5,523 nucleotides of DNA from an uncultured Atopobium sp. GTDB taxonomy: Bacteria; Actinomycetota; Coriobacteriia; Coriobacteriales; Atopobiaceae. A program made the translations under genes and the position numbers. The DNA lies in NCBI GenBank assembly GCA_946647055.1, contig CAMPCT010000152.1:1-5523 (forward strand), read 5' to 3'. Under the pieces are notes generated by a model. It saw only the letters and a list, made by a program, of their open reading frames with translations. It made no database searches and had not been told where the DNA came from. Position 1 is the first letter of the stretch. Every line of letters begins with the position of its first letter. This document shows, piece by piece, positions 4,291-5,523 of the stretch.

Positions 4291-5442
4291 ATGAGCTCTC
4301 TGGAGAAGAAAGTCGCCGAGGTCTTCATGGAGATCGCCGACGGCCTGGAGACCGGCCAGTTTGGCTCGCGTCCCAAGATCGCCCTGACGGGCATGGGCAG
4401 CGAGCATGGCGAGGAGAACTCCATGGCTGCCGCGCGCATCGCCGCCGAGGCCGGCGTCGACGTGTACTACATCGGTTCCCTCGAGGACCCCGCCGTCACC
4501 ACCGTCAAGGTCGCTGACGACGAGGAGGGTCACGCCAAGATGGACGAGCTGCTTGACAGCGGCGAGGTCGACGGCGCCGTGACCATGCACTATCCGTTCC
4601 CCATCGGCGTGAGCACCGTCGGCCGTGCCATCACTCCGGCCCTGGGTCGTGAGATGTTCATCGCCAACACCACGGGCACCTCCTCGGGTGACCGCATCGA
4701 GGGCATGATCCTCAACGCCATCTACGGCATCATCACCGCCAAGGCCAGTGGCATCGCCAACCCCACGGTGGGCATCCTCAACGTCGATGGCGCCCGTCAG
4801 TGCGAGCTCGCCCTCAAGGAGCTTGCCGAGAACGGCTACCCCATCACCTTTGCCGAGTCCTCCCGCGCCGACGGTGGCTGCGTCCTGCGTGGCAACGACG
4901 TCCTGCGTGGCACCCCCGACATCCTGGTGACCGACTCCCTCACGGGCAACGTCCTCACCAAGATGCTGGCCGCCTTCACCTCCGGCGGTTCCTTCGAGAC
5001 CACCGGCTATGGCTACGGCCCCGGCATCGGCAAGGGCTATGACAAGCTCGTGCTCATCATCTCCCGCGCCTCCGGCGCCCCGCTGGTGGCCAACGCCCTC
5101 AAGTTCGCCGGCGATCTGGTCAAGAACAACGTCTTCGCCATCGCCAAGGCCGAGTTCGAGGCTGCCGAGAAGGCCGGCCTTGCCGCCGTCATCGAGAAGC
5201 GCAAGCCCAAGCCTGCCGCCGCCGCGGCCGAGGAAGAGGTCGTCGCCCCGCCCAAGGAGCCCTGCACCTCCTCCATCCCCGGCATCGAGGTCATGGACCT
5301 CGAGGACGCCGTCAAGGTCCTGTGGAAGGCCGGCATCTACGCCGAGTCCGGCATGGGCTGCACCGGCCCGCTCGTCATGATGAGCGACGCCAACGCCGAG
5401 CGCGCGGCCCAGCTCCTCAAGGAGGCCGGCTTCATCGGCTAG
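4291..5442 (+). CDS. grdD: Glycine reductase complex component C, alpha subunit (PlsX-like)
   Basis: A 383-residue cytoplasmic subunit that catalyses the last step, phosphate-dependent release of acetyl phosphate. The body resembles PlsX/phosphate acyltransferase proteins, seen in VLRGNDVLRGTPDILVTDSL (198-217) followed by TGNVLTKM (218-225). A charged, Ala- and Pro-rich linker (about 303-324) leads to a C-terminal domain with GMGCTGPLVMMSDANAE (354-370). C357 aligns by position with the active-site Cys359 that I recall being reported for GrdD of Eubacterium acidaminophilum. The ribosome-binding AGGGGG (4278-4283) overlaps the grdC stop codon, so the two subunits are probably translationally coupled. 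A strong terminator follows, making this the last gene of the transcript. Confidence 0.94.
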   Translation: MSSLEKKVAEVFMEIADGLETGQFGSRPKIALTGMGSEHGEENSMAAARIAAEAGVDVYYIGSLEDPAVTTVKVADDEEGHAKMDELLDSGEVDGAVTMHYPFPIGVSTVGRAITPALGREMFIANTTGTSSGDRIEGMILNAIYGIITAKASGIANPTVGILNVDGARQCELALKELAENGYPITFAESSRADGGCVLRGNDVLRGTPDILVTDSLTGNVLTKMLAAFTSGGSFETTGYGYGPGIGKGYDKLVLIISRASGAPLVANALKFAGDLVKNNVFAIAKAEFEAAEKAGLAAVIEKRKPKPAAAAAEEEVVAPPKEPCTSSIPGIEVMDLEDAVKVLWKAGIYAESGMGCTGPLVMMSDANAERAAQLLKEAGFIG

Positions 5443-5482
5443 GCCTTTGCCGAGGCGAGCATCGTCGTTTGACGTGAGAAAC

Positions 5483-5521
5483 GAGGCGCAGCAGGTCGTA
5501 TGCCTGCTGCGCCTCTTCTTG
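5483..5521 (+). terminator. Strong intrinsic terminator after grdD
   Basis: GAGGCGCAGCAGG (5483-5495) is the perfect reverse complement of CCTGCTGCGCCTC (5503-5515): 13 pairs with a 7-base loop TCGTATG, followed by TTCTTG. It lies 40 bases after the grdD stop. It closes the operon. Confidence 0.88.
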
Positions 5522-5523
5522 TC

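Noticed and set aside
2699..4291. 530-codon open frame on the minus strand opposite grdC
   Set aside because: Antisense shadow of grdC with biased composition; no recognisable domain and no ribosome-binding context.

Overview
The window carries a glycine reductase locus together with the machinery for the selenocysteine it needs. The coding regions are GC-rich, with strong preference for C- or G-ending codons (AAG, GAG, CTC, GTC, GGC, CGC), and the gaps between genes are clearly AT-richer. With the gene content (Stickland-type glycine reduction, an obligately anaerobic trait), this fits a high-GC amino-acid-fermenting anaerobe. Codon style suggests an actinobacterium of the Coriobacteriia type, but that is inference; a high-GC Firmicute or Synergistete cannot be excluded.

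Layout, all on the + strand. Bases 2-166 are the last 54 codons of selB, the selenocysteine-specific elongation factor. Bases 310-405 are selC, a tRNA-Sec with a UCA anticodon, its own promoter-like sequence upstream, and a perfect 9-bp inverted repeat bracketing that promoter. Bases 406-657 are non-coding and hold a good promoter (545-573) followed by a structured leader (two abutting hairpins, 587-639) ahead of trxB. Then come trxB (658-1599, NADPH thioredoxin reductase), trxA (1668-1991, thioredoxin with the unusual GCVPC active site), grdA (2082-2552, selenoprotein A with an in-frame UGA read as Sec44), an intrinsic terminator (2597-2629), grdC (2738-4279), grdD (4291-5442) and a strong terminator (5483-5521).

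How the genes work together. In the known glycine reductase pathway, NADPH electrons pass through TrxB and TrxA to the Cys-x-x-Sec centre of GrdA. Selenoprotein B (substrate-specific, not in this window) delivers a carboxymethyl group to the GrdA selenol. GrdC and GrdD convert the resulting acetyl thioester to acetyl phosphate, which acetate kinase can use to make ATP. SelB and tRNA-Sec allow the GrdA UGA to be decoded. What stands out is the direct adjacency of decoding genes, electron donors and catalytic subunits, with no grdB or grdE between grdA and grdC.

The main enzymes are known families. The less explained signals are the trxB leader structure, a TCTCACG heptamer that recurs in intergenic gaps, the terminator splitting grdA from grdCD, and the divergent codon use of grdA.
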